Part shown: positions 55,724-64,000 of the stretch, piece after piece
Position numbering within the stretch: the stretch's first letter is position 1
Layout: each line of letters begins with the position of its first letter
Assembly (NCBI GenBank): GCA_947305045.1
Contig: CAMZCW010000001.1
Span: 1 to 64,000, forward strand
Direction of reading: 5' to 3'
Length of the DNA stretch: 64,000 nt
DNA from: an uncultured Bacteroidales bacterium
GTDB lineage: Bacteria; Bacteroidota; Bacteroidia; Bacteroidales; UBA932
Program-made: the position numbers and the translations under genes
Notes under the pieces: model-generated
The model's database searches: none
Told to the model about the DNA's origin: nothing
The model's input: the letters and a program-made list of their open reading frames with translations, nothing else

Positions 55724-57111
55724 GGTTTAGCGGTTAAAGAAGCCTTGATAATGCGTCGGCGGTTGAAGATGGCCAGAACGGTGGTACCTGCCACCAGGAT
55801 GGCGCTGCCCACCAGCTTAAAGTCGTGCACCAGGTGGAAGATAACCCAGGAGAAGATGCTGGAGGCGAAGTCCAGCGCTCCGCCCTGGAAGCCCTCCGGA
55901 ATGGCCACGGCAGCGTCACCGGTGCGGGCGTACACATCCTGCGCGGCCAGGGTGAACCATGGCGCCAGGTCTGTCACAAAATACAGGCCCACGGTCAGGC
56001 TCACCAGGCCGATGATAAAGGTTTTCACCACATTGCCCTTGGTGACAGGCAGCACGGCCGGGAACACATAGAACATGCCCGCCAGCGAGGCCAGGGGCAG
56101 GAATTCGTTCCCCGGAAGCACCACGGAGAGCAGCAGGGTGCACGGGATCAGGAGCAGCGACACCACCAGGGTGGTGGGATGGCCGATCACCAGCGCAGGG
56201 CTCATGCCGATGTTGATGCCCGCGGAGTTCTTGAACTTCCGGCTTACCAGGTCCTTGGTAGCCTCTGCGATGGGCTTGAGGCCCTCGATAAAGAGCGAAG
56301 TGATGCGCGGAATGAGCTCCATCACGGCGCCCATCTTGATGCCCAGGCCCAGGATGTACGGGATGCGGTCCACCATCTCTCCCCAGCTGCGGCAGCTCAG
56401 GCAGCCGATGAGGATGCCCACCAGCACGCCCAGCAGGAGCGGTTCTCCCAGCACACCGAACTTCTTCTTCATGCCCTCCGCATCAATGTCCAGCTTACTG
56501 AAGCCGGGAATGCGGTCCATGCACCAGTTCAGGCCCTCTGCAAAGGGCACGAAGCCCTGGCAGAACGGCTGCGGAATGGAGATGCCTTCCAGATCCTTGT
56601 AATAGCTCTGGAACTTTTTGGTGGTAAGGTCTGCCATTACCAGCGTAATCACAAAGCAGATGATCGCGGCAAAAAAGCCGTACCAGATGCTCTCCGTGGC
56701 AAAATACACCACCGCGCCGATGAAGGCGTAGTGCCAGTAGTTCCACAGGTCGATATTGATGGTATTGGTGGCCTTGCACAGTAGCAGCACAATGTTGATG
56801 GCCAGGCACACCGGGATAATGAAAGCACCCACGGTGGTGTTATACGCCACGGAGGCCGCTGCCGGCCAGCCCATGTCGAAGATGCGCAGCTGCAGGCCGT
56901 AAATCTCCGTAACGTCCTTGAGCGGAGCGCCCAGGCTGGAGGTAAGGAGGGCCGTCACTACGCTCAGGCCCACGAAACCCACGCCCACCAGGAGGCCGCT
57001 CTTGAGCGCTTTCCCCGGCTTGATGCCAATGCAGACGCCCAGGATGAAAAACAGGATGGGCATCATCACCGCGGCACCCAGGCCGATGATATAACTGAAA
57101 ACTTGTTCCAT
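55720..57111 (-). CDS. Orphan galactitol-type PTS IIC permease
   Basis: This encodes 463 residues with about ten to twelve transmembrane helices and the EIIC-GAT family character ([39 protein letters not shown]). Bacteroidales generally lack a working PTS, and no IIA or IIB gene is nearby. Between kduI and kduD it most likely imports the product of KduI or the unsaturated uronate across the inner membrane, driven by something other than PEP. Substrate and mechanism are inferred. Confidence 0.85.
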   Translation of the reverse strand: MEQVFSYIIGLGAAVMMPILFFILGVCIGIKPGKALKSGLLVGVGFVGLSVVTALLTSSLGAPLKDVTEIYGLQLRIFDMGWPAAASVAYNTTVGAFIIPVCLAINIVLLLCKATNTINIDLWNYWHYAFIGAVVYFATESIWYGFFAAIICFVITLVMADLTTKKFQSYYKDLEGISIPQPFCQGFVPFAEGLNWCMDRIPGFSKLDIDAEGMKKKFGVLGEPLLLGVLVGILIGCLSCRSWGEMVDRIPYILGLGIKMGAVMELIPRITSLFIEGLKPIAEATKDLVSRKFKNSAGINIGMSPALVIGHPTTLVVSLLLIPCTLLLSVVLPGNEFLPLASLAGMFYVFPAVLPVTKGNVVKTFIIGLVSLTVGLYFVTDLAPWFTLAAQDVYARTGDAAVAIPEGFQGGALDFASSIFSWVIFHLVHDFKLVGSAILVAGTTVLAIFNRRRIIKASLTAKP

Positions 57112-57116
57112 TATTT

Positions 57117-57165
57117 ACTTGTCATACCGAGATCCCTCTTGTCATACCGAGCGAAGCGAGTGTAT
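57117..57165. repeat. Short intergenic repeat (CTTGTCATACCGAG)
   Basis: CTTGTCATACCGAG occurs twice 20 bases apart, the second followed by the dyad CGAGCGAAGCGAG. This resembles dispersed REP-like intergenic elements. It lies between kduD and the permease gene and could form an mRNA hairpin. Confidence 0.5.
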
Positions 57166-57172
57166 CTCTTCC

Positions 57173-57976
57173 CTACTTAGGCTGCTTGCCGATATAGGCC
57201 AGGATACCGCCGTCCACGTACAGGATATGGCCGTTCACGGCATCCGAGGCGTGCGAAGCCAGGAACACGGCGGGACCGCCCAGTTCACTGGGATCCAGCC
57301 AGCGGCCGGCAGGGGTTTTGGCGCAGATGAAGCTGTCGAACGGGTGACGGCTGCCATCCGGCTGGCGCTCACGCAGCGGAGCGGTCTGCGGCGTAGCAAT
57401 GTAACCGGGGCCGATACCGTTGCACTGGATGTTGTACTCGCCGTACTCCGAGCAAATGTTGCGGGTGAGCATCTTGAGGCCACCCTTGGCGGCGGCGTAG
57501 GCACTCACCGTCTCGCGGCCCAGTTCGCTCATCATGGAGCAAATGTTGATGATTTTGCCTTCCCGGCGTTCCATCATTTCCGGAAGCACGGCGCTGGAGA
57601 CGATGAACGGGGCCACCAGGTCCACATCGATCACCTGCTGGAACTCCTTGCGCTCCATCTCGTGCATGGGGATGCGCTTGATGATGCCGGCGTTGTTCAC
57701 CAGGATATCGATCTGCCCTACCTCTTTGTGAATCTTTTCCACCAGCTCCTTCACGGCCACCTCATTGGTGACGTCACAGACATAGCCGTGCACGTTGGTG
57801 ATGCCGGCCTCCTTGTAGTTGGCCAGACCGCGCTCCAGGGCAGTCTCGTTGATATCGTTAAAGATGATGTTTTTGATGCCGGCAGCCACGAAAGCCTTGG
57901 CAATGTTGAAACCAATACCGTAAGAAGCACCGGTGATCCAGGCATTTTTACCTTCAAGGGAAAAGATGTTTGCCAT
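57173..57976 (-). CDS. kduD: SDR dehydrogenase, KduD/gluconate 5-dehydrogenase type
   Basis: This is a 267-residue cytosolic short-chain dehydrogenase with TGASYGIG (16-23), NNAGI, the catalytic Ser (NICSMMS) and YAAAKGG. The segment TPAGRWLDPSELGGPAVFLAS is typical of the KduD/IdnO group. In this operon it should reduce 2,5-diketo-3-deoxygluconate to KDG. The product then goes to KdgK. It lies between the CE7 esterase gene and the permease gene. Confidence 0.9.
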   Translation of the reverse strand: MANIFSLEGKNAWITGASYGIGFNIAKAFVAAGIKNIIFNDINETALERGLANYKEAGITNVHGYVCDVTNEVAVKELVEKIHKEVGQIDILVNNAGIIKRIPMHEMERKEFQQVIDVDLVAPFIVSSAVLPEMMERREGKIINICSMMSELGRETVSAYAAAKGGLKMLTRNICSEYGEYNIQCNGIGPGYIATPQTAPLRERQPDGSRHPFDSFICAKTPAGRWLDPSELGGPAVFLASHASDAVNGHILYVDGGILAYIGKQPK

Positions 57977-57992
57977 AATGTTGAGATTTTGA

Positions 57993-59321
57993 TTATTTAC
58001 TGTTCAAATATGCGTTAAAAAATGATTCACGGTGAGGATAGACCGACTCGCTCCACTCATCACGGACACGTTCTTCAGTCGATGTCCAGGAATGAGCACG
58101 CCAGGGGAAGTAGTAGATTTGCTTGGATTTCACCTGTTTGGCGTTGTTGTACCCCGCACAGACGGCAGCCGGATCGCAAGTCCAATCTATGTTACCGGAC
58201 TCGATGTACAAATCCCCTTTGAAGAGTGATACCAGGATGGCGCCGTCGTGGTAGGCCATTACGGAAGGGCCAAGGGGTGTCACGGCATTTTTCGCGTTTG
58301 CCCGGTCCGGCCATCCGCATTTTCTCCCGTCCAACACCGCGCCCGTGTCAGTGATGGCCGGAACAATTGCTACGCAGTGAGTGATCCGGGGGTCGATGCC
58401 GGCAAGGGCCAGTGCCTGTCCCCCTCCCTGGCTCTCCCCATGTACCAGAATGCGTTTGCCATCCCATAATGGAAGTGTTACGGCATAGTCCAGGGCGCGC
58501 ACATCCCGAAGGTACATATTGTGGAAATAGTAATCGGAAACGCCCGTGAAGTCACGGCTGGCGTAGTTGCTGAGTTCACCGTCATTCAAAGCGTCGTAGT
58601 ACTCCTGCGGCTGGTCGGCCAAGTATCCGTGGGCATTGATATCCAGGACAAGATATCCCTGGCGGGCCCGGCTAATCACAAAACTGGCAGTAGATTTATT
58701 GGCCGGCCGGTTCACACCAGCAGAATGCACGAACAAATAGATTGGCAACGAACCCGCAGCAGCATCTTTCGGCCAAGCCACATAGCCCCTGCAGGGAAAA
58801 CCCTCAGGCATATTGATTTCTATCTGAAAACACTCAAACTTTTCCTTATCCTCCTCTTTGACATCTACAGCAGGGGTAATCTTCACTTCCGGGGCCAGGG
58901 CGCGCATACGCGCCAACTCGGCGTCCCAGAACGACTTCAGATTAGACGGAGTGGCAAAGCCGGGTACAAACTCCTGCGGAGCCACCAGGAATCCCACCAT
59001 AGTGGAAGTCTTTGAATCTCCGGAAGGAAGAATCTTTACCATTTTTGAAACAGGTTCCGAGCAAATCTCCGAATATACTTCGGTCTCGGATCCGGTAAGT
59101 ACCATCTTTTTCTCGGAGAGGACTTTCCCGTAACTGATTACTTGTACAAGAACAGCCTCACGGCCTCCTTCCGTTTTTCGGGCAGTCACCCGAACCGTAT
59201 CTCCCGGTTGATAAACGCCATCGGGACTGTTTACATACAGCCTTACTTTTTCGTAAACATTCTGGGCCTGCGACGTCCAGGCGCCCAGCAGGATAACTAA
59301 AGAAAGAAGGAATCTATTCAT
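57993..59321 (-). CDS. CE7-type acetyl esterase
   Basis: This encodes 442 residues with a signal peptide ending near SQAQ20. An N-terminal beta domain (about 25-120) precedes the alpha/beta-hydrolase domain, with HGESQGGG (294-301, nucleophile Ser297) and WRAHSWT with the catalytic His near the end; the usual HE motif is HS here. Family CE7/AXE1 esterases remove acetyl groups from xylan or short acetylated sugars. Its start overlaps the heparinase-like stop by eight bases, so deacetylation and lyase cleavage are co-produced. Confidence 0.87.
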   Translation of the reverse strand: MNRFLLSLVILLGAWTSQAQNVYEKVRLYVNSPDGVYQPGDTVRVTARKTEGGREAVLVQVISYGKVLSEKKMVLTGSETEVYSEICSEPVSKMVKILPSGDSKTSTMVGFLVAPQEFVPGFATPSNLKSFWDAELARMRALAPEVKITPAVDVKEEDKEKFECFQIEINMPEGFPCRGYVAWPKDAAAGSLPIYLFVHSAGVNRPANKSTASFVISRARQGYLVLDINAHGYLADQPQEYYDALNDGELSNYASRDFTGVSDYYFHNMYLRDVRALDYAVTLPLWDGKRILVHGESQGGGQALALAGIDPRITHCVAIVPAITDTGAVLDGRKCGWPDRANAKNAVTPLGPSVMAYHDGAILVSLFKGDLYIESGNIDWTCDPAAVCAGYNNAKQVKSKQIYYFPWRAHSWTSTEERVRDEWSESVYPHRESFFNAYLNSK

Positions 59322-61080
59322 TTTTGAAATCTATATATGTAGTAAATACTACAGGGGATTTGGTCTTCTTTTCCACTTCCCAAATCAGATGGGGTCGTGC
59401 TTGTTTTTCACGCAGGGCACCGGATACCCATCCCTGTTCTTCGCGATGAGCCATTCCGCAAGGGCCCTTCACCTTCAAGTTAAAATAGCGTTGAGCTTCC
59501 GGCCCGGGATGCAAATGCAAAGCAACCTTTCCCACGGCATCCCCATACAATTCGTCCTTAATCACAAAACGTTTTCCCCCGATGAAAGAGATGGTGCGAC
59601 GGTGAGTAAGTCCCTTATAGCCCGGATTCTCGGTTATAAGCTTCTGCACGCGACCTTTCGGCTGCCATAGAATGGTCTTTGAATCTGTAACCTCCAAGTC
59701 TTTTCCGTCCAAAGTTACCGTATTATGGAATGCGGTGCTGCGGAAAAGATTGCGCCAGGCCATCACTTCATCGTCACCGCCATATACATACGATCCGGAA
59801 TCCGGGAACAGTTGACGGCCTTTGTACCATAACTCAAAGGTGCCGTTGTCCGGCTGGCAGTGCCATTCTCCCGGAGGGCCGGCTTTTACTACCATCTGAA
59901 CGGCATCCATTTCCCAGGACGTCCTGAAGACAAAGAAGCCCGAATCCAGGTGCCCCACCGAAAGGTAGTCCGGCAAGCGACCGTCTTTCCCCTCCGTTGC
60001 CAGCCACCGGAAAAAATCATTTTCCGGGAACAGACGGGCATATCGCCGCCAATCCTCCAGAATAACGCGCTTTTTCGTAAGACGTGCATCACTGAAGCAC
60101 GGCACCTGATAATTGGGGTAGCAGATGTCGCCGTAAAAAATAATCATCTTTTCCAAGCGCTCCGTAAATGCGGCCGGGAAGGACTCCCTCATCCCACACA
60201 GGGATGCCATGTCCAGGGCCTTGCAGAAGATGTTGATGCAAGCCAAATGATAATGAGGGTCCAACTCCCATTGGCAGCCATCCGGATATACCTGGGTTTG
60301 GATTTCACGGTTCAAAATCTCTACTCCGGTCTGGCGCCACAGAGTTGCATCCTTGAACTCCTGGAAGAATGCTCCGGCATAAAAGATGCGCTGAGCCTGG
60401 AACAGGAGGTGATTCCCTTTCTTGGAGAAGTGATGCAGGAGATAGTCTGTCTGCCGATAATAATTCTCCAGAAAGGCCATCAGAAATTCCGGAGTAAACG
60501 CCTCCGAAGAGAGAAATAACTGAAACTGGAAAATCTGGTCTTGTACCCGGTGGCTTACTTCCAGCGGGCGCCAGGCGAATTCGCTGTTTTCCTTGTCCTC
60601 CAGGGGATTCTTGGCTATCCAGTCAAGATATTGCGCAGCCCATTCGCGGGCATATTTCTCGTCTCCGGAAACCCGGAAAGCCTGTCCCATTGGCGTGAAC
60701 CACTTATGGCGATGCAATTGCCAACGAAGCTCATTCTCATGAATGGGCCAATACTTCCAGTTAATGTCGTCTCCGTAGAAATACACCTGATAGCCGTCGG
60801 CCACAAAGAAACGGTGTTCCATGGCGTCGTTTGCCATTTTGCGTTCTCCGGCCGAGAGGTGGACCGTGCCCGGATCAGGGAACTCGGGCGTGACGAGCTC
60901 TGTGCGATTCCTGTAATAGTCCAGCAGCGCCGCTGCCGCTCCGGCATCATCGCCGGAAGCGTGCAACGAGGCAACCTTCTCCAGTCCGGGGCGCTGCATA
61001 TCCAGCAATCCCCACACCCCTTGTGCGGGGGTGGGGATGCTGAACAGCACACACAAAAACAACAGAATTATTCGACCCAA
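59314..61080 (-). CDS. Heparinase II/III-like polysaccharide lyase
   Basis: No ATG precedes the signal peptide, so the TTG at 61080 is the likely start (GRIILLFLCVLFSIPTPAQG). The 588 residues comprise a helical toroid (about 60-370, with GNHLLFQAQRI and WELDPHYHLACINIF) and a C-terminal beta-sandwich (EWHCQPDNGTFELWYKGR, NTVTLDGKD), the arrangement of PL12 and related lyases. The conserved Asn, His and Tyr positions look intact. It makes unsaturated uronic-acid ends by beta-elimination, the input for KduI and KduD. Whether the target is heparan-like, alginate-like or another uronan is open. Confidence 0.85.
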   Translation of the reverse strand: MGRIILLFLCVLFSIPTPAQGVWGLLDMQRPGLEKVASLHASGDDAGAAAALLDYYRNRTELVTPEFPDPGTVHLSAGERKMANDAMEHRFFVADGYQVYFYGDDINWKYWPIHENELRWQLHRHKWFTPMGQAFRVSGDEKYAREWAAQYLDWIAKNPLEDKENSEFAWRPLEVSHRVQDQIFQFQLFLSSEAFTPEFLMAFLENYYRQTDYLLHHFSKKGNHLLFQAQRIFYAGAFFQEFKDATLWRQTGVEILNREIQTQVYPDGCQWELDPHYHLACINIFCKALDMASLCGMRESFPAAFTERLEKMIIFYGDICYPNYQVPCFSDARLTKKRVILEDWRRYARLFPENDFFRWLATEGKDGRLPDYLSVGHLDSGFFVFRTSWEMDAVQMVVKAGPPGEWHCQPDNGTFELWYKGRQLFPDSGSYVYGGDDEVMAWRNLFRSTAFHNTVTLDGKDLEVTDSKTILWQPKGRVQKLITENPGYKGLTHRRTISFIGGKRFVIKDELYGDAVGKVALHLHPGPEAQRYFNLKVKGPCGMAHREEQGWVSGALREKQARPHLIWEVEKKTKSPVVFTTYIDFKNE

Positions 61081-63569
61081 TTTTTCCAGTATTTAGTAGC
61101 GTACGATGCGCCGGCACCGTCGGTAATGTCCGTGGTGTTCACCGGGAAGTAACCCGTGGAGGCATCCGTACAGGTGAACGGGCTGGTGCTTTGCGTAAAG
61201 AAGTTGGCCTGAACGGTAACCCCGGAATTGGTCGCAGCAGAATAACAAGCGCTCCAGTTAAAGGACCCGCCACGCTCGTTAAAATGATTGTGCCGGATGA
61301 AAGAATCACTGATGGGCGAAGCCAACTGCGCGTGGAGCATAAATATCGGGGCATTCTTAGGCAACGTAGCATCGCCCACATTGAAATTCACGTTCAGCTT
61401 TGCCATATTGCCCAAGGCAATGAGTCCCAGATTGTTGTTAGCAAGATTGTAGAAAGTATTATTCTCGAACTTGAGGTCTAGGTTCGGGGTATACCAGACT
61501 ACAGTACTGGCGGTTCTCAGGGCAATCGTCGGGTAATTCACCGCGGATGCTGCATAGACCACGCTGTTGGTCAGCCAGAACTTTTCAAGACCCAAATTGC
61601 TGCCGGAAGCGATTTGGGTGACGCCCTGCACTTCATAGAGAGACCGAACAATCTTGATGACACTGTTGTTGATCACGATATTGCGGAAACCCTTGGAAGA
61701 ACTATTCTCACACAGCAGGAGGTTATCGCCCGCAATAATGGTGCAGTCTTCGATATTCAGGTCAAGATAGGATGTAGTAAGATTGGCCGTATACATGGGA
61801 TTATAGGTCGAGAGCTTCACATTCTTCAACTGCATGGAAGGTCCCTTTGCGTTAATTCCCCTGTCAGTTATATTGATATGTGGCTGATGGTTGCGGTAGC
61901 GTCCAATAATAACGATATCATTTGGCTGCAGCCAGTAACCGCTAATGTTGAGTTCGTCGGTCTTTTCGTCAGCCTCGTCGTAATCCAGGAAGAGGATACC
62001 ATTGGTGTTGTAATCGGCAATGATCGGGCTGGAATTAGACATATTGTACAACTTAAGCAAACGGGCATCGCCATTCGTAGCCTTATTGAAGACCGTCCCG
62101 TTGATGGTAATGTCACGACCGGCCTCATACTGGGCATAGTAGTCGTTGGCAAAAGCAGGATCGTCGGCCGTGAAGAGAGTGATCGCCGATATCAGATTCT
62201 GCTGCGTGGTAGGCTCAACCGACAGCCCGGATAGAGTAGTACGTCCTGCCGGCAGCGTAATATCCACCACTCCACCATTATAGCTCAGACCCTCGTTTGA
62301 AGAGAAGGATGCCATATTAAAAGGATATACGTCGGTTCCGTCTACGGTAAGCGTAGCGGTAGCAGCATTGCCGCCATAGCGGGAAGCAGGGTGGGAAATG
62401 ATACGTGCTCCGGTGATCAGTTTTCCGGGGATGGTGGGGAAAGTAAAGGACTTGTGAGCATACATCGCACTTGCAATGCCGCTTCCATCATCATTTCCAG
62501 CCGAAGTAAAGGTGTTGGAGATAGAAGATACCCAGGTGAGAGAGCTTCCGTCGCTGGCGGTGAGCGTCTGCGTACCGGTAAGCGTCTGTTCGGTAAAGTC
62601 CTGGGTGACCGATTCGGCAACAGTATAACCTTCGCCCTTGATGTTAATTTTAATTTGACTTAACTTCTCATTACTGATACTCACCTCTTTGGGAAGTTCA
62701 ACTGTACGGGTGTAGGTCTTTTCTGCGGTAGAAACGCTGAGGGTCAGTGTTTCACCGGAACCGGCAGTGAGGGTAATCGGGTTCACCATCAACCAGATAG
62801 GCCATCTGCCATCTACTGCAGCAAGTCCATCGGCATACTCGGCCGAAATGGCATTACTCTCTGCATTAACACCGTTCACGTAGGTACCTGCATAAGTATC
62901 GTCCATCGCAAGGAACATATACCCGCATAATGCAGAAGTGCCCGTGGGCTCCTGAGAAAGCTTGAGCGTGGCCGTGTAAATCTTATCTCCGCTTTCCAGA
63001 CCGGTAATGGCCAGGCACAGCGGGGCGAAGAGACGTTTGAATGAATTAATCACCGCTTCATCAGCGCCGGTGGTTCCACTTACGTCAAACGGCTGCGCAA
63101 CCAGATAGTCGGCCATAGGGTCAAAGGTATTGGCACCAGGGAATTGGACAGGACCCAGATGCAACCTGACGGCAGTACCAGTGCTGTTGAAGCTATTCAA
63201 CTGCTTGGAATAAGGCATCACACCATACCAATGAGTAAAGCCTTCTGCGGCGGCGGGAATGGTAAAGGAATACTGTCCAGGGTCTCCCGTCGGGCTTGCC
63301 TTGATATAGTCGTTGTTACTGGCATTGTAACGTTCGCCGTTATAGTAGTAAAGAGACATCAACTCATCTCCTGTAAGCCTAACTTTACTCTCTTCGGGAT
63401 AATATGCAGTTTTGGTGCCATCATCGGTCCAGGCTTCGTCTTTGACGGTCAGAAAGACCATGGAACCTTTAGACTCAGTGACAACGGAAGCGCCACGATC
63501 GGCCTCCTTGATACACGAAGCGAACAGGCCGAGTACGGCAATCATCGCAATTTTTCCAATCTTTTTCAT
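61068..63569 (-). CDS. Fimbrillin-like/DUF4957 beta-helix lipoprotein
   Basis: I chose the ATG at 63569 (MKKIGKIAMIAVLGLFASC, lipobox Cys19), giving 833 residues. Residues 25-330 are a fimbrillin-like module (DDGTKTAYYPEESKVRL). Residues 480-833 form a DUF4957/DUF5123-type parallel beta-helix (GTVFNKATNGDARLL, LKFENNTFYNLANN) found in surface proteins of uronan and pectin PULs, probably for glycan binding. The last 230 bases recur at 63771-64000 in the gene upstream. A 51-codon peptide gene precedes it by 19 bases. Confidence 0.85.
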   Translation of the reverse strand: MKKIGKIAMIAVLGLFASCIKEADRGASVVTESKGSMVFLTVKDEAWTDDGTKTAYYPEESKVRLTGDELMSLYYYNGERYNASNNDYIKASPTGDPGQYSFTIPAAAEGFTHWYGVMPYSKQLNSFNSTGTAVRLHLGPVQFPGANTFDPMADYLVAQPFDVSGTTGADEAVINSFKRLFAPLCLAITGLESGDKIYTATLKLSQEPTGTSALCGYMFLAMDDTYAGTYVNGVNAESNAISAEYADGLAAVDGRWPIWLMVNPITLTAGSGETLTLSVSTAEKTYTRTVELPKEVSISNEKLSQIKINIKGEGYTVAESVTQDFTEQTLTGTQTLTASDGSSLTWVSSISNTFTSAGNDDGSGIASAMYAHKSFTFPTIPGKLITGARIISHPASRYGGNAATATLTVDGTDVYPFNMASFSSNEGLSYNGGVVDITLPAGRTTLSGLSVEPTTQQNLISAITLFTADDPAFANDYYAQYEAGRDITINGTVFNKATNGDARLLKLYNMSNSSPIIADYNTNGILFLDYDEADEKTDELNISGYWLQPNDIVIIGRYRNHQPHINITDRGINAKGPSMQLKNVKLSTYNPMYTANLTTSYLDLNIEDCTIIAGDNLLLCENSSSKGFRNIVINNSVIKIVRSLYEVQGVTQIASGSNLGLEKFWLTNSVVYAASAVNYPTIALRTASTVVWYTPNLDLKFENNTFYNLANNNLGLIALGNMAKLNVNFNVGDATLPKNAPIFMLHAQLASPISDSFIRHNHFNERGGSFNWSACYSAATNSGVTVQANFFTQSTSPFTCTDASTGYFPVNTTDITDGAGASYATKYWKNWVE
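61085..61314. repeat. 230-bp duplicated segment, copy 1
   Basis: By eye it is identical to 63771-64000. It encodes the C-terminal beta-helix end of the DUF4957 lipoprotein. The duplication continues past the window edge, so its full length is unknown. Confidence 0.95.
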
Positions 63570-63588
63570 AACTGTTCGGCTAAAGGGT

Positions 63589-63744
63589 CTATAGTTCCTC
63601 GTCATACAGATCATCAGGATCACCATTGATTTCTCCATTATTCCAGCTGGTAGCCATAATGCGGCACGTGACCATCTGTATTACATTAACCTGAGGGGTA
63701 ATATACCCCCCATACAGATTTTGGTTTTCGGTTTTCTTTTTCAT
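63589..63744 (-). CDS. Small peptide of 51 residues, family with 15632 and 29057
   Basis: The frame runs from the ATG at 63744 to a TAG at 63589, 19 bases before the DUF4957 gene. It starts MKKKTENQ, then YITPQVNVIQM, a middle with one Cys (VTCRIMATSW), and an acidic tail (DPDDLYDEEL). The layout and position match the two other small genes. It sits between two copies of a near-identical surface protein gene. Confidence 0.7.
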   Translation of the reverse strand: MKKKTENQNLYGGYITPQVNVIQMVTCRIMATSWNNGEINGDPDDLYDEEL

Positions 63745-63756
63745 ATTACATTACAT

Positions 63757-64000
63757 TTATTCCCAATTATTCCAGTATTTAGTAGCGTACGATGCGCCGG
63801 CACCGTCGGTAATGTCCGTGGTGTTCACCGGGAAGTAACCCGTGGAGGCATCCGTACAGGTGAACGGGCTGGTGCTTTGCGTAAAGAAGTTGGCCTGAAC
63901 GGTAACCCCGGAATTGGTCGCAGCAGAATAACAAGCGCTCCAGTTAAAGGACCCGCCACGCTCGTTAAAATGATTGTGCCGGATGAAAGAATCACTGATG
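63757..64000 (-). CDS. DUF4957-type lipoprotein paralogue, partial (N-terminus beyond window)
   Basis: Only the last 80 codons and the TAA are inside the window. The residues match the C-terminus of the 833-residue lipoprotein downstream until the final three (YWNNWE instead of YWKNWVE). The gene is the upstream neighbour of the small peptide gene, so PUL 2 continues to the right and contains tandem copies of this surface protein. Confidence 0.9.
   Translation of the reverse strand, partial: ISDSFIRHNHFNERGGSFNWSACYSAATNSGVTVQANFFTQSTSPFTCTDASTGYFPVNTTDITDGAGASYATKYWNNWE
63771..64000. repeat. 230-bp duplicated segment, copy 2 (runs off window)
   Basis: Second copy of 61085-61314, identical by eye. 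It ends only because the window ends. Confidence 0.95.

Noticed and set aside
57117..57165. Attachment site or insertion-sequence end
   Set aside because: The repeat is short, with no flanking transposase and no disrupted gene; it fits a REP-like intergenic element better.

Overview
The window looks like a chromosome segment from a gut- or rumen-type member of the Bacteroidales. The evidence is a SusC/SusD pair, many lipoproteins with a fimbrillin-like N-terminus, TAnnTTTG promoter motifs, a Bacteroides-type tyrosine integrase with DUF3853 and MobC neighbours, and a DUF6377 regulator. Genus and species cannot be settled from the sequence. No rRNA, complete tRNA or CRISPR array was seen.

Layout. 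(1) 1-4.2 kb, minus strand: a lipoprotein operon with a BMP/PnrA-like protein, a MACPF-motif protein with a FISUMP-like C-terminus, and two unknown lipoproteins. (2) 4.2-5.1 kb: a scar with an internally deleted IS982-type transposase, a 100-bp dispersed repeat (A), a 60-bp att-like repeat (B) and a galM cut off at that repeat. (3) 5.1-39.2 kb, minus strand: one long polysaccharide utilisation locus (PUL). It encodes three endonuclease/exonuclease/phosphatase (EEP) lipoproteins, two beta-helix surface proteins, SusC, SusD, a GLUG-repeat giant, two GH2, GH28, GH3, GH97, a histidine acid phosphatase, an SGNH esterase, mannonate dehydratase and a uronate reductase. A terminator separates it from a regulator pair (39.4-41.5 kb): tandem HTH protein and DUF6377 membrane regulator. 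(4) 41.5-52.1 kb, plus strand: accessory DNA with second copies of repeats A and B, a 48-bp perfect palindrome, an AbiL-like ATPase/RloB defence pair, an ORF6N-PLD protein, a tyrosine integrase, an AlbA_2 protein, and a mobilisable-element backbone (sigma54-like promoter, DUF3853, HTH protein, oriT-like hairpins, MobC) that lacks a relaxase. (5) 52.1-64 kb, minus strand: a second polysaccharide locus with a duplicated beta-helix/DUF4957 lipoprotein, heparinase II/III-type lyase, CE7 esterase, KduD, an orphan GatC-type permease, an exported-looking KduI, KdgK, KdgA and a frameshifted fimbrillin-like gene.

How it fits together. PUL 1 probably attacks an acidic, galactose- and uronate-containing glycan outside the cell and turns hexuronate into KDG through UxuA and an SDR reductase. 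PUL 2 makes unsaturated uronate by lyase action and feeds it through KduI and KduD to KDG. Both routes meet at KdgK/KdgA, which are present only in PUL 2 within this window. PUL 1 is unusual for its three secreted EEP phosphoesterases and a phytase-like phosphatase, which suggests a phosphorylated substrate. The most novel-looking feature is a family of 47-51-residue peptides encoded just upstream of three of the large surface lipoproteins.
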